64,000 bases of DNA from Cryptomeria japonica (taxonomy: Eukaryota; Streptophyta; Pinopsida; Cupressales; Cupressaceae), in contig NC_081410.1 in the NCBI RefSeq assembly GCF_030272615.1, forward strand, positions 569,367,152-569,431,151. Reading direction: 5' to 3'. The notes under the pieces are model-generated. The model did no database searches. It had not been told where the DNA came from and saw nothing but the letters and a program-made list of their open reading frames with translations. Positions 1 through 12,094 of the stretch are shown here, in pieces. The stretch's first letter is position 1. Each line of letters starts with the position of its first letter. A program made the translations under genes and the position numbers.

Positions 1-660
1 GTCTTCACCTAGTTGCACCTTTCATCCTTGCACATCTTATTTAATCATACCTAGTCTTTGCATATCCCCCCTAGATCAAACCCATGCATAATCCCCTTGG
101 ATCCATACCCATAATCTTTGCATAGCCTTTCATCATTACTTTAGGACATAACCTTAAACCCTGCACAAGTTCCTTAGGTCATTTCATCATTGGTCCTAGC
201 ATTTCATTATTATTTGCATACCAAAATCCAAAAAAAAACCAAAAACATTGCTTGCACTTAGGATTTCTCATCTTAGGACTGACATCAACTTTTGATCATC
301 AATCCCCCTTATCACTTGAGGCACATCTTCCTTGAGTTAGGAAATCTATCAGTTTCCTTGAGTTGTTATTCCGCTTAGAGTTCATCATCTCCTATTATAG
401 CATGCCCTCTCTTTGATAGCTTATCCTTGTGTTTATCCATCATAGCAAAAGTCAAACCCCACATTGGAAATATTTTGCATCAACTCTTTAGCACATTCCC
501 TTCTCAATAATGTCACATAGATTGCATTTTTGTATTGATCCTTACCACTTCCTAATCTCACTTATATCATATAGTTCCCCCTTTGCACTTTAGTGCTTTC
601 ATCATACCTAGAGTCTCATACATTGTCCTAGGTCAAAGATCAGAACTATCGTAAATCTCC
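1..660 (+). other. T1 untranslated leader
   Basis: No convincing ORF. The stretch is rich in short C/T/A words such as CATTTCATCATT and CTTAGG and precedes the gag-like ATG at 661. It probably corresponds to the leader between PBS and gag, but the PBS and 5' LTR are outside the window. Confidence 0.5.
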
Positions 661-3038
661 ATGGCTACCTTGGCCCAACAAATTCAAGAGCTCAAGATAG
701 AAATATCTGACATTCAAGTTCAACAAAATGAATCAATGACCCCTTTTGAGAAACAAATTCATGATATCAACAGTGACAAACTTCAAGGAATGCTAAATTG
801 ACTATATAAGGTGGAACAATAAATAATTGAAATTCAAAAGCCAAATCTTAAGAAAGATCACATGAATTCTTCACTAAGACAACAAGACATTTGTTCTAAG
901 TATCCCCTAGATAGATAGTTTACACCATTGGGGCAATCTATTGAGTCAGCTTTGAAAGAGCTTCTTGAGCACAATCTTATCATACTGCCTAACAAAACTA
1001 CATGGGGATGTGAATTTTTGAGCAATTATTGTGAATATCATAGACATAACAAACATAAGATTCAAGACCTCCTTGATAATGGTATCATTGAAATTTAAGA
1101 TCCTAATGACTCATCTATAGAGAAACAAGGCAGTACTCTTAAGAATGATCAAAATAGTACACCTATGTCTAGCAAGGATCTATATGTGGCCTCTATCTCT
1201 TCCATGATGCCTTCATCTCCTAAAACTTCTCAACAAAAATCCATACCATCTCCTTCAAACAATGAACATAATGGTGAAACTTCTCATGTTGAACCTCCAA
1301 GGATATCAACAGTACAAATCCAAGCTAACCCATTATTTTATATAAATCCTTTATATGATTAAGATATCTTAGATCCTATGCCATCATGCACTCCAATTCC
1401 AATCATACCCACTCTATAAGGCCCCATCCAAAATGCTTTACCATTATGCAAAAACATGAACACCTTCCAAGGATCCCCCATGCATATTGCAAACACTACC
1501 CCTTCCTTAGAAGTGGCTCCATGTCAAGAGGATAATCTGAAAAATGAAGAAATGAGTTCTATCATAAATCAAGATCAAGACACCAAAACTCTCCAATCCC
1601 ATCTGATGGTTGAAAAAGATCCTACCTCCCTAGAATCCCATGATGATCCCCTTGTACCTTTCTATTTCTTCCAAGATGATCCCCTTCCATCTCAAGAGAG
1701 AAGCATCCTTCCAAATCCTATTCCTAATCCACTTCCTAAGCAAGATCATGATGCCTCTTCCACCTTTTCAAATGGTCCTACTCAAAATTAAGTGTCAAAC
1801 ACCCTTCCTACTCTATCCAATGGTCCTCTTCCATGTCAATATCAAAGTATCCCTTTATTCCCTTGTCATAATTCTCCATGTTTGCCTCAATATTCCATCA
1901 TTCCCATAAAGCCTTCCCATTATCCTATCATTCCTTGCAAGACACCTCCACCTCAAAGTGGACTTGCCTCTAGCATCAAAAGTAAGAAAAAACCCTTTGT
2001 TAAAAAGATCTTCCAAAGCATCCATTATCAAAGAAAAGGGTTAGACACTCATGAACAAGGTATATTAGAACCCCCTGATATAAAGAAAATCTTGATTATA
2101 ATGGCTACATTGCTCACTCTCAAGATGTTGGTATCCCTCATAAATTCTACATTTATCCAGTTAAATCCAAATACATGCCTTCCCCTTCACCCCTTCCATC
2201 TATTTTAGGTCCCTATATCCCTCCATCCCTTATGTGGGATCGACAAAGGCACACATCTTCGAGCACCTTCCATCCATCCACAATACCTTCATATCATTCC
2301 TATCCATCTACACATTTTTTTCCTTCTCCAAGCAATTTGGATGCCAAGCATACAAGTCATGAGTCAAACAATCCACATGCATTTAAGGATCAACATGTCC
2401 CATCTAATCGACATGTAAAAACAAATAAAAATGTGATCCAAAAAGAAAAAGAGATATACAAAAGGCCACAAAGGCCCGTTCTGGAAAAGAAAGAAATTTC
2501 AAAAACCATATGGGTTCCTAAGGTGCTTATAGAAGCAATGCATTCCAAGACAGTACAAAAGAAAGAAATTTCCAAAAGGCCACAAAGGCCCACAAAGAAA
2601 GAAGAAAATTCAAAATGTGTCTGGCCTCCCAAGTCTTACACCGAGGAAATGCATTCTAAAGTATTACAAAAGAATGAAAAATTAAGAACCATGTGGATTC
2701 CCAAGTCACTCGTATAGGAATTGCACACTAAAGAAAAATCAAAATTGGCATTCAAGTTTTCTACCCTAGCTTCTCCCACATCCACTATCCTAAAACCTAT
2801 TTCACCTCCTACATCCATTTTGGCTCCTTGTGTCCTAAAATCCACCTCAATCTTTCCATCAAAATCACAAACTCTGAAATCCACTATTCCTCCACTAGCC
2901 CACCACCCCTCAAGGTGCATGCCAATGTTGATCTTGCCAGCATTTCCATCTAGCCATGCACAATTCTTCCAACATCCCATCCATTATCCAACACCTATGT
3001 TATATCCTTCCATCCCTCTTATCCAATCCTTTGCATAA
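661..3038 (+). pseudogene. T1 gag remnant fused to Pro/Ser-rich ORF
   Basis: The frame from ATG 661 stays the same to about 2205, broken by several stops, then shifts one frame and continues to 3038. The start reads MATLAQQIQELKIEISDIQV, a coiled-coil-like gag start. Around 920-1097 it reads TPLGQSIESALKELL, then a YCEYHRHNKHK segment. This matches FTPLGQSLESAFRELL and YCDFHRNKGHR in the gag of C, though the last zinc ligand is lost. About 500 residues rich in Pro, Ser and Thr follow, with no known fold. From 2430 to 2720 a unit with a WxPK core and an MHSK tail repeats about three times between Lys/Glu-rich spacers. No pol domain follows. It was probably a modified gag of a non-autonomous family; it is now broken. 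Confidence 0.6.
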
Positions 3039-3956
3039 ATCCATATAACCTTTCCATCTTATCATCCATTTCATCTCCCTTTACCATCATCCTATCGACA
3101 TCTTTGAGCATACCTTCAATAGCCATGGATCGTTATAGAACATCTTTCAAGGGTATTATCCAAAGAACAACTTGATTCCTGAGTCATATCTCCTATCATG
3201 TATCCATTACCTTTCAAAAGTTCAAAAAAGTCAACAAAAAAAAAACATGAAAGAAAGAAGTCAAAATGAAAGAAAAAATGAAAAAGATGAAAAAAAAAGA
3301 GAAAAAGAAGAAAAAAAAAGAAAAGAAAAAAAAGTGAAAAATCAGAAAAAGTAAAGAGAAAAAAATTCATCCACTGGTGAAAACCTGGCAAACAAGCACC
3401 TTGGGTAAGTACCATGATGAAAACCTAGCAAACAGGCATCATGTGTAATCCATTATCTTCTTGCACTATTCACTGGGGGCAAGTTACATCTGTGTGCATC
3501 CATCTATTATCCCTTATTCACTCTATATCCATCCATATCCCTTTTTCCACCTTTGATCTTGACAAGGTTAAGGACCTTTGTAGGCTTTGTGTGTCATATT
3601 TATTGTACTTGATCCACACCCTTTAGCTCCTATCCTTCATTATCACCCTTCAAATTGTGTATCCTATCTACGTCCTAGCCAAATCTATCCCTTGATCTTG
3701 ATCCGAACTAAGGACATAAAATGTAACAAACCTCTTGACATGGTCATTTCTCTGGACCATATGACATTAGTTACACCATACCCTTGCTTTATATTGCTAT
3801 ATCCGGTCCTTGAGCTTGGATTAACATGCTACCCTATTCTAAGATAGTCCTTGACAATCACATAAGCTTTCTCCATCATTCGCTTATCCATTCATGTCCT
3901 ATTCATTCATTCATGCACTCAAAATCCCTTTTACCTTGCTAGACACAAGGGGCAAA
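3039..3956 (+). other. T1 3' untranslated region
   Basis: Non-coding. It contains a strongly A/G-rich tract at about 3216-3365. It also has two copies of a motif (TGAAAACCT, then GCAAACA) at about 3378-3397 and 3418-3437. The same motif follows the integrase stop of C near 50357, preceded there too by an A-rich tract. T1 therefore keeps the post-integrase part of the ancestral element while lacking pol. Confidence 0.5.
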
Positions 3957-4265
3957 CATGAAAAAATCATAAAATATCCTGAAAAAATCTTAAAAATCAT
4001 AAAATGTCCTGAAAAAATCTTAAAAATCATAAAATGTCCTAAAAAAATCTTAAAAATCATAAAATGTCCTGAAAAAATCTTAAAAATCACAAAATGTCTT
4101 GAAAAAATCTTTAAAATCATAAAATGTCCTGAAAAAATCTTAAAAATCATAAAATGTCCTAAAAATATCTTAAAAATCATAAAATGTCCTGAAAATATCT
4201 TAAAAATCATAAAATGTCCTGAAAATATCTTAAAAATCATAAAATGTCCTGAAAATATCTTAAAT
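3957..4265. repeat. Tandem repeat, 30-bp unit, about 10 copies
   Basis: A 30-bp unit (core AAAATCATAAAATGTCCTGA) repeats about ten times, with mainly G/A and T/A differences such as GAAAAAATC versus GAAAATATC. Because 30 is a multiple of three, long ORFs appear on both strands as simple decapeptide repeats; I do not take them as genes. Confidence 0.95.
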
Positions 4266-5387
4266 GACCTGAAAAAAACATTCATAAAACCCCTAAATAT
4301 TATAAAACTCCAAAAACATGCAATAAACATTGCAATGACACAAACACTTCGGACAAACATGCAACTTTGGAACTTCAATGGACTCATGATAGGATGAGAC
4401 TTAAATTGAGCAAACAGAACAACATCTGATCAACTTATACACCCGAACCCATCAACTGTGAACAAAAAAATCATTCAACATGAAACATATTGTTTGCTTA
4501 TTTTGTCTTTATTGTTTTTTATTTTCCTTTTTAGTGACGTGTCTTTTATCTTTTTCGGGATGTCTTTGACTAGAGATTTTATCTCCAGGATGTCTTTGAC
4601 TAGAAAGGCAAGGATGGGGCATGTTCACTTGTTTGCTGCTTGCGCTTAAGATCATCGAGGACATATTGGTCTGATACACACTGAGGCATTCCTTTACTAT
4701 CTGATATATTTTCTTTCTCTTAATTGACTATTTCATTTGGGTCTAATTGATATCCAAATGATTTTTTTTTTCCTTTTGCTATAATAAGCTCGATGATGAT
4801 ACAAGCACTTAAAAAGCACAAGAATTCTCATCGCTTTCATATCCTCTTTCTCATCATTCTTCATAATCATCACTTTTCTCTTCTCATCCTCCTCATCTAT
4901 CTTTTTCATCATTTCTTTCATCATCTTCTTCCTTCTTCTTATTGCAGCAAGATCAATTAAACACTTTATCCAACTGATGCATGTCTTTGAATCTTTAATC
5001 TCTTTATTAACCACCTTGCTTCTTGCAATCCCAATGCCCTGGATCGGTCAATCAATCATTGGATCACCTTATCTTGCGCTAGCATCAATCCCTATCAGCT
5101 TAATCAGCTTATCAATTCGGCTATACTGGTCATTTCCATCAATGGTTCAATTACGCCTCATCAACTGTGCATTTCTATCAAATGTACATCTCAACCTAAT
5201 CACTTGCGCAATATCAATCATCCAATCTTCTCTCTCGTGATCTATCGAGAGATCAATCCCCATCATTCTGTTTGATCAATCTCTTGAGGGGGCATAACCA
5301 ATCAATCATCATTCTTACCAAGACACCTCTGGGGCATATATCAGTTGATCATTTTCTTTGAAGCAACGCGACATGATGCATTGTCTC
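4266..5387 (+). other. T1 internal region between tandem repeat and 3' LTR
   Basis: No supportable gene. It contains a CT-rich segment (about 4750-4960) and a segment with repeated AATCA/ATCAATC words (about 5030-5300). It ends in the polypurine tract before the LTR. Confidence 0.5.
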
Positions 5388-5401
5388 AAATAGGGGCAAA
5401 A
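5388..5401 (+). promoter_or_regulatory. T1 polypurine tract
   Basis: AAATAGGGGCAAAA lies directly before the LTR start, where plus-strand DNA synthesis is normally primed. Element C has the near-identical AAAGAGGGGCAAAA in the same place. Confidence 0.7.
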
Positions 5402-6193
5402 TGTAGACACATAAAAATTTCCATTAATTTGTCCTCATTTAATTTCAAATTTCTCTGAACATCGGGCGAGTCCTTATTATTACATTATTATTTCTCCATA
5501 ATTCAGTATTCACAATTTCCATCTTTTATTATATTATTATTAATATCTCACCATTTATCCATTAAATTTATTAAAAAAAATATTTATCATATTCATTTAT
5601 ACGCCTTCATGCATTCACCTTATATACATTTCTCTATTTATTTAATAAAACCCCTTAAATATCCCCTCGTACCACTTACCATTTCCCACTTACCATTTCC
5701 CATTTACCACTCATCTTGTATTATCCCATATTCATCCCACAACATGAACTCGCCCAAACAAAATCTATTTAAACAAAGCCCCCTCTCTTATTTGAGGATC
5801 TCATCTTTATGCATCAAACTTATGTCAATTTGAATTCTTCACCATCTTTGCATTTTGAGCACTCATCCACAACTTTTGCATTCAAAATTCATTGCTTGCA
5901 TCTCTTGAGATTTTTCATGCATTCTTGCATTTCATATTTTTTGATCAATCACACATCTTTATTTTATAATTATCTCCATTCACCATAGCCTCTTCTACAC
6001 AATGCTCTAAGAGCTAAATCTTAAAAGTACAAGACCTTGGTTGATAGGAGAGCAATGGAGGCAAATTCCTGTTAATGCATGTGTATTTCTTTGTTTAGTT
6101 TGGCTTTGCATGTGTGTGTTTTGAAGGTACTTCATTGTTGGATGTTGGAAGAAGCCAAATCCATGATTTAGTTTCCTATTTCCTCCATCTACA
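5402..6193 (+). repeat. T1 3' LTR (792 bp)
   Basis: It starts TGTAGACACATAAAAAT, which matches the start of the C LTR (TGTAGACATATAAAAAT), and ends ...CATCTACA. After the end, sequence homologous to LTR L3 resumes (AGTAAAAGGGCAAGTT at 6196; the same word occurs near 29952), which fixes the right boundary. A TATA-like TCTATTTAAAC lies near 5763. Most of its sequence differs from the C LTR, so it is a distinct family. Confidence 0.75.
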
Positions 6194-9055
6194 ACAGTAA
6201 AAGGGCAAGTTAAACAATGAGCAAGTTGAATGCAGATCCATGACCATCGCTATACCACCATGTGAAGGTGATCAACTATTAATAGCTGTGACTTGGCAAC
6301 TGATGAGGTTGGACACAAGTGGCGGACACATGGTGACACTGTGGCATAGGATGTAACCGCTTAGAGGAGCTAAGGGTCAAGTAGATCAACAAAGATCAAT
6401 GGTGATCAAGATGGATCCAATGGTTGTCACTATGTCGCAACGTAAAAATGCTCACCAGATATCGCCTATGACTTGGTGAAAAACCACTAGCGATGAAACG
6501 TGACCGATAGTTAATGCAAGTGGTTGAGCCAGGCAGTTCATTCTAGTGGTTAGTGGAGGTCGTGCTAAGGTGTTAGAGTGGAGAGCCTGGAATGAATACC
6601 CTTGCAATAGGTGGCACCCAGTTGTGAACTTGGAGCCAATCAAAGGGTGCCATGTGGTAGATAGGTGGCATATCATCAAGGTGTATATTGAGCATACCAT
6701 GGCTTCGATGGACCTCTAAATGGACTCACCAAAGCATCAGTTTCATCAACATGAAAGGTGTCGATGAAACTAGGGTTTTGATAAGACATGAAAATGGATA
6801 GTTGAAGAGGAAGTTTGGCCGAAAGAATGATGCTGAACAAACCAAAGGAAGTGGTGGGTCCGGTGGCACCAACGTGGTGGATGAGGCCCCACTCAGATGG
6901 ATTAGGTGGCAAACTAGAGGTTGATGCATGACAGACCCGACAAACATGTGGTGCCTAGGTAGATCTCATAAGGGAATCAAGGAGTGCCATGTGGTGACAC
7001 ACGACAAAAGGAAGCAGATCTGCCAAGGTTAATGGTCGGGCAGATCAAGGAAGATCGGACGGTAATGCAAAAGATCCGATGATGGTCACTATATCGTGAT
7101 GAAAAGATGCCCATCGAGTTATCATCGTGACTTGGAAAAAAAGCATGTGCGGAAAAGGAAAGAGGCCACGCATTAAGAATTGAGTAGGTTGAGGAAAGAT
7201 CTACGACCATCGCTATACCGCCATGTGAAGAATCGTGATTGTTATCCCATGCGACATGACAACTAGCCAGGTGGCGGTTGAGGTGGCCTTTCAAGTGGGC
7301 TTAGTGCGAATCAAGTTGTGCCACGTATTAGGGAGTAGAAGAAGAATCAAGGCAGGATCAAGTCTAGTGGCAAGACCAAGTGGCCATCTAGATGGATCCA
7401 AAGGCAAATCAGGATGTGCCATGTGTTTGGCCTGTCAGAAGAGAAAGTGATAGAGGGAGTGGCTCAGGCGAGATAAGGGTTAGGAAAGTCAAGGTAGATG
7501 AACGGTAATCTGAGGGAGATCAATGGCTGTCCCCAAGTCACAACAAAAAGTTGCTCAATGGCTAATAGCCGTGACTTGGTGACCAAGAGGTGGGGCCCGA
7601 TAGAAAAGAAGAGCAATCCAGAGGAAATAAAGAACAAGAAAGTATGAGGGAGATCGACAATGGTCACTGATCTGCAGTCCAAAGATGCATGATGAATATC
7701 CATTGCAGATCAACAACAAGGAAGAAAAAAAGAGCTTCATTCTAGCGGTGAGTCAAGGCAGTGTTGAGGTGGTAGGATAAGGACCTCAGAAATAATCCAG
7801 AGGTGCCACATGGTGAAGATTCATGGTAGAGATCTACATGGGAATTGAAAAGATTTAAAATATAATTTCTGACTCTGGTGAAAAGGCAGAAAATTAAATG
7901 ACCGACCTGCAGAGGGATTAATGTGCCTAAGGGATTACTTTTTGCCTCATATATAATTGTTATATATCATTAGAAAGCTCTTGATCCAAGGAATTTTATT
8001 CTGAAATCAAGTGTAACCCACGACAAGTTTTTTTGGGGTAGTTTTCTCAGGATCTCAGATTAGATTTTTCAGTCAGAAAGATTGGATGTTCTGCAGGCCA
8101 AGTTGTGCAAGACAATTAATGCTAAAATATAGGGTAGTTTTCATTGTCAAATAATGAAATATGATTTTGTCCTCCCTTCTTATTCAAGAGTCTTCTCATT
8201 TTGTAGGGGTTCCATATTTTTGTGAGCAAGGCTCCATAATCTTGGTTTCCAATTCTGAGCTTTTTGCCAAATTTGTAATACAATGTCCCTTTTCAAGTAA
8301 TAGAATATCTTCTTGTTGTACATGTTTTCTGTTGCAGGTCACATATATGTAAGGCATATATACAATTTATTGGATTGTCTCTAGGCCTTCTCTTATTCTC
8401 AATGAATCCAGTCTTCAAGGGAGTTTGGGTTTGTCCTCTCAAAGTGGGAGTATAATGAGTGTTCTCAGGTACTCTTCAAGGAAGAGTTTAAATTCTATGA
8501 ATAATCATTTTGGATGTAGGATAATGTCTGGATATGTATGATCCTCTGTTTGAGTTTAGAATGTATTAATTTTAGGCATTAATATAGGGATATCTTTCTT
8601 AATAAATTGGATTTGCAATAGAAGTTTTCATTTGCAGATTGATGTATGACTCCATGCCCTTAGATAAGGCACTGGTCTTGCAGATTCTAGGGATTCTCAG
8701 AGATTTTAAATATCAAGTATCCATTTGCTTTCATGTTTGTAGTTTTAGTTTGTTCCATCTATCTCATGCTCCAATCTTGTTGAGATGTCAATGTAGATCT
8801 AGCCCATCTACAATAACCTCCTTGTTGTTGAGCCCTATGAGATTTATCTACTTCTATTGATGCCATATGTTTGTAACTAGTTGTATTTTATGCATCAAAA
8901 GAGTGTCCCCCCCTAGGTCTTGCAGAACCTGAAGTGTAGGAGGATCATTAGCATCCTATGTTATGTTGTCCAAGCCTTGAAGCTTTTCATTTATTGAGAT
9001 TGGCTTTCTCATAGATAGTTTGTAGGTGAACTTGGGTGCCTTTTTGAGACCAACA
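6194..9055 (+). repeat. L1: 5'-truncated LTR of element A
   Basis: It aligns with L3 from about 29950 to 32712 and ends in the same ...GAGACCAACA. Three bases later comes a gypsy-type PBS, so this is the 5' LTR of A. Its own 5' part lies left of T1, outside the window. It contains five copies of an imperfect inverted-repeat module (near 6241, 6421, 7082, 7207 and 7526). The segment around 7945-7985 (TATATAATTGTTATATATC) is TATA-like and is shared with the other LTR copies. Confidence 0.8.
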
Positions 9056-9058
9056 AAA

Positions 9059-9076
9059 TGGTGACTCTACTGGGGA
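9059..9076 (+). promoter_or_regulatory. Primer-binding site of element A
   Basis: TGGTGACTCTACTGGGGA lies three bases after the LTR end. The same site with two differences follows L2 at 26624. It has the form of a tRNA 3'-end complement; I do not name the tRNA without a comparison. Confidence 0.75.
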
Positions 9077-9359
9077 GAGTCAAATAAGATAAGTCTTATA
9101 CTACAGATTCATGTCTTTATTGCATAAAAGTGTTGAGTTTATTTTTCTAAAGAAAATCCTTGATCTATCTCATAGCATCTTAGAATACCATTCAGGTGTT
9201 TTGTAAAGATCAATAGTTTCATTCTTAAGTGTCCTGTAAGTGATTCACTGTGTTAAACTATTTATTTTATTCCCAAGATATTGGGTGGTGACTCTGAAGT
9301 AAAAAAAATAGTGTTCTTTTAGAAAAAAAAAATCACAGTCACTTCACAAGATTAGCAAG

Positions 9360-10907
9360 ATGAATAGGAGAAGGAATACTAGGTCTTATATGAAGAAAAA
9401 CCCTCAAGAGAAGTTCCATGAAGGGTTACCTGAACTAGTGAAGAAGGGCTAGAGAGGAGCTGTTATTCCTGAGCAGTCAGGTGAGTCATGGAAACAAAAG
9501 AGTAATCAAACGGGTAAGTCTTTTGAGTGTCCTGTATATGCAAGGTCCAATGCCTCTTCTCATGACTCTGACCATGATATTATGGGTTTTCATGTTGGCC
9601 TATTTGGAAATAATGATGATATCCAAACCATTCACCAAAGATTGTCTAATGTCACTATTTCTAGGATAGATAGGCATAGTACAAGTAATAGAGCTAGTTC
9701 CATTCCCAAAACTATGGAAGGAAATATCATCCTGATTGATATGGACCAGTTAAATGTGTCTGATTCAGAGGAAACTTTTCCGAACCAAGATGAAGTGTCT
9801 TAGGAGATTGAGGTTCTAAATCAGAGAGTACATCAATTGATTGCCATAAGAAAAAAGAAATAAATGGAAAAGGAGAATGAAACCAAATCCAAACTCATTG
9901 AAAGAGATAGGTTATTAAGATAGATTACAGAGCTTGAGTTGTTTTCTCAGGAAGAACCTAGAGGTAAACAGCAAGGCCCTATTATTAGGGAAATCCTTGA
10001 TCCAATAATTTTTTCTGCACCTAAGGTTGTAGTACAACCTAGCAAAGAGGTTCACAGTGATCCCCAACCTGCCAGACCTGTTGTTGACAAAGGAAAGCAA
10101 AAAGTAGTGGGGAATAGATATGCGGGTCTAGTGTCAGGAAGTGTAGAAGGACCCCAAGGAATAATGTCACATGAGATTGAGGTAGAAAGGATAAGGAAAG
10201 AAAATGAAGAACTACAAGGGAATTTAGAGAAGGCTGAAATAGAAGCACTTAATGTCAAGTTCAGGAGAAAGATATGATGCTTGAAATATCCTCCTATAAC
10301 TTTCCCACCTATAGATCATAGTAATCCTATGTCCCAACATACTTCTTCCTCTCTATTAAATACTCAACCAAGTATGAAAACAAATGCTATCCCACCTGTT
10401 AACTAATCTAATAATGCTGCCCCAAATAATTATGCTATTCCTCCAGGTACAATTCTAGAAAATCAAACCAGTCACAGATTACCCCATAATCAAAGCCATC
10501 AAAATCCTAGAGTTGGTGGATCAAACCCAAGGGTGAATACTGGAAACAACTTTATTGGAAATCAATTTCAAAGGAGAACGATAAATGTTGAACTATATAG
10601 GTCGTTGTATTTTGATGGAATTCCCAGATATCCAAACCATGTCCCTATTGAAATGAGGGATAAACTTTAGAAGTTTGCTAGGAATAATGTTGTCAGTGCT
10701 TAAGAGCATTTGAAATATTTTGGTGACATGATTAATGACTATTAAATTTCACATGAAGATGTCATCATGAAGTTGTTTGTCCAATCCTTGATTGAGGATG
10801 CCAGAAATTGGTATAGAGGGTTACCTGTGGATAGTATAGGTTCTTGGGAAGAATCCATAAATTTCTTTCAAGAGAAATATGGAGATAAGAAAAATGTGAG
10901 CTTCATG
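9360..10907 (+). pseudogene. Element A gag, 5' part
   Basis: ATG at 9360 begins a frame that runs to the B1 insertion with about nine stops and no frameshift I can see. The N-terminal part is charged, with a coiled-coil-like segment near 10170-10260 (RIRKENEELQGNLEKAEIE). The capsid-like part begins near 10585 (YFDGIPRYPNHVPIEMRDKL) and includes KLFVQSLIEDARNWYRGLP, the typical tail of the plant Ty3 Retrotrans_gag domain. The frame stops at codon ATG 10905-10907, exactly at the TSD of B1, and resumes at 17512. Confidence 0.8.
10903..10907. repeat. Target-site duplication TCATG (left copy, B1)
   Basis: TCATG lies directly before B1; the matching copy is at 17507-17511. Removing B1 and one copy restores the gag reading frame of A (...NVSFM then LNEFNNIKKSDNE). 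Confidence 0.95.
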
Positions 10908-11710
10908 TGTTAGGATTCCCACAGATACTAAGAGGGGGGGGTGAATCAGTATCTAACTAGTAATGAGTATTTCTTAATTTGAAACATGCAGAACATAAAA
11001 TAGCAGTATACCGGTATGCAAGAATTAATGCAATAAACAGAATCAGAAACATCCACATGAAAAGAACACCATAACACAATATGTTTAACGAGGAAACCCG
11101 GTGTGGGAAAAACCTTGGTGGGAATTGTGACCCACAATATTCACTCACTGGCCAATAAGAGAATATTACTTACAATAGGGGCCTGCACATGCAGGAAGGC
11201 CAACTGCCTAGAGCTCACTACTCAATGAAAAGTCACACTGACTTACAATGAGGATTATACTAATCCAATGACTTGTACTACTTTACAATAGCATCTCCAA
11301 TGCCAGATTCAGTACCAGTTCTAACTTTGTTCTTTACATATACCCTTAAACTATAATTCACACATTAAGTTTGCCTAATAATTTTCTTTATGCTCGCTAC
11401 ATTACCTCTCTAAATGTCTACAATGATCTCCTTTATATACAAGAGTCATTTTACAATTTGCCAAGTCGGCTTACAATAATAAACAAAATATTACATATCA
11501 AAAATCCTGTTGGCCTCTATGCCGGTATACATCTTTTCTTTTGTGTCGGTGCCGGTGTAGAGTGTTCTTGTTGATGCTAGTGCACTGTCTTTCCTATGTA
11601 ATGCTTTGTCGATATGATGTCTTGCTGGTGCCATAGGATTGCAAGGTTGCCATCAATGACAAAACCTTCAATCACATACAATGTCTCATTGGAGTGTCCA
11701 TATGCCAACA
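10908..11710 (-). repeat. B1 3' LTR (left, 803 bp)
   Basis: On the plus strand it runs from TGTTAGGATTCCCACA to ATATGCCAACA. It has the same length as the right LTR. The polypurine tract lies directly to its right, which makes it the 3' LTR of a minus-strand element. The run of eight or so G at about 10933 varies in length between the two LTRs. Confidence 0.95.
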
Positions 11711-11722
11711 ATCTCCCCCTTT
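11711..11722 (-). promoter_or_regulatory. B1 polypurine tract
   Basis: The minus strand reads AAAGGGGGAGAT directly before the 3' LTR, the classical second-strand priming site. Confidence 0.85.
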
Positions 11723-12094
11723 GGCATTGATGGCAACACTCATGAGAAATTTCAAAAAGTGTCCAAAATGTGTAGTCCAAAAAAAATTACCAAAAAGAAT
11801 GTTTACCAAAAATATGAAGGGCTCCTCCTGAGCATATGATTCCTGTCTTTGAACTTTCTCATCCTACTACTCCCCCTTTGGCATCAATGACAAAGGTTGT
11901 CAAGATGTTAGTAGAGTTTGTAGTTACATCTGTCCATATCCTCAACCCTGTAGTTGGGTAGTTATTATCTGAAAAAGATCGCCCAAAATTAAGTTTATAC
12001 TATCCATAAACTTTTTGCTATCTTTTATTGTTGTTTCAGTCCTCTTCACAATAATGGTGAGATGTTGCAATTGCTTTGCCGGTGTTTTACTTCC
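11723..12094 (-). other. B1 3' untranslated region
   Basis: About 370 bp between the ORF2 stop and the polypurine tract. It contains no ORF of note. A second purine block (minus strand CAAAGGGGGAG, about 11871-11881) resembles the PPT and could be a duplicate of it. Confidence 0.6.

Larger units (their letters stand above)
1..6193 (+). mobile_element. T1: partial pol-less LTR retrotransposon (Tat-like gypsy relative)
   Basis: The right end is clear: a purine tract ending in GGGGCAAAA at 5388-5401, an LTR starting TGTAGAC at 5402, and an LTR end ...CTACA at 6193. The same junction (AGAGGGGCAAAA then TGTAGAC) occurs in element C at 55121-55141, so T1 and C are relatives. The region also holds a gag remnant and, near 3373-3446, a motif (TGAAAACCT followed by GCAAACA) found just after integrase in C. 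No protease, RT or integrase is visible between gag remnant and LTR, so T1 looks non-autonomous. The next bases (6194-6198, ACAGT) may be one TSD copy; the other copy and the 5' LTR lie left of the window. T1 interrupts LTR L1. Confidence 0.75.

Noticed and set aside
3116-3415. Phe-rich minus-strand ORF
   Set aside because: Opposite an A/G-rich tract in the T1 3' UTR; it would be a run of Phe and Leu without domain.
3894-4397. 167-codon plus-strand ORF and its 158-codon minus-strand partner
   Set aside because: Both are products of the 30-bp tandem repeat, which is open in several frames because the unit is divisible by three.
11577-11780. 67-codon minus-strand ORF, similar to one at 17313-17558
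   Set aside because: Both lie in the start of the B1 LTRs; the similarity reflects LTR identity, not a conserved gene.
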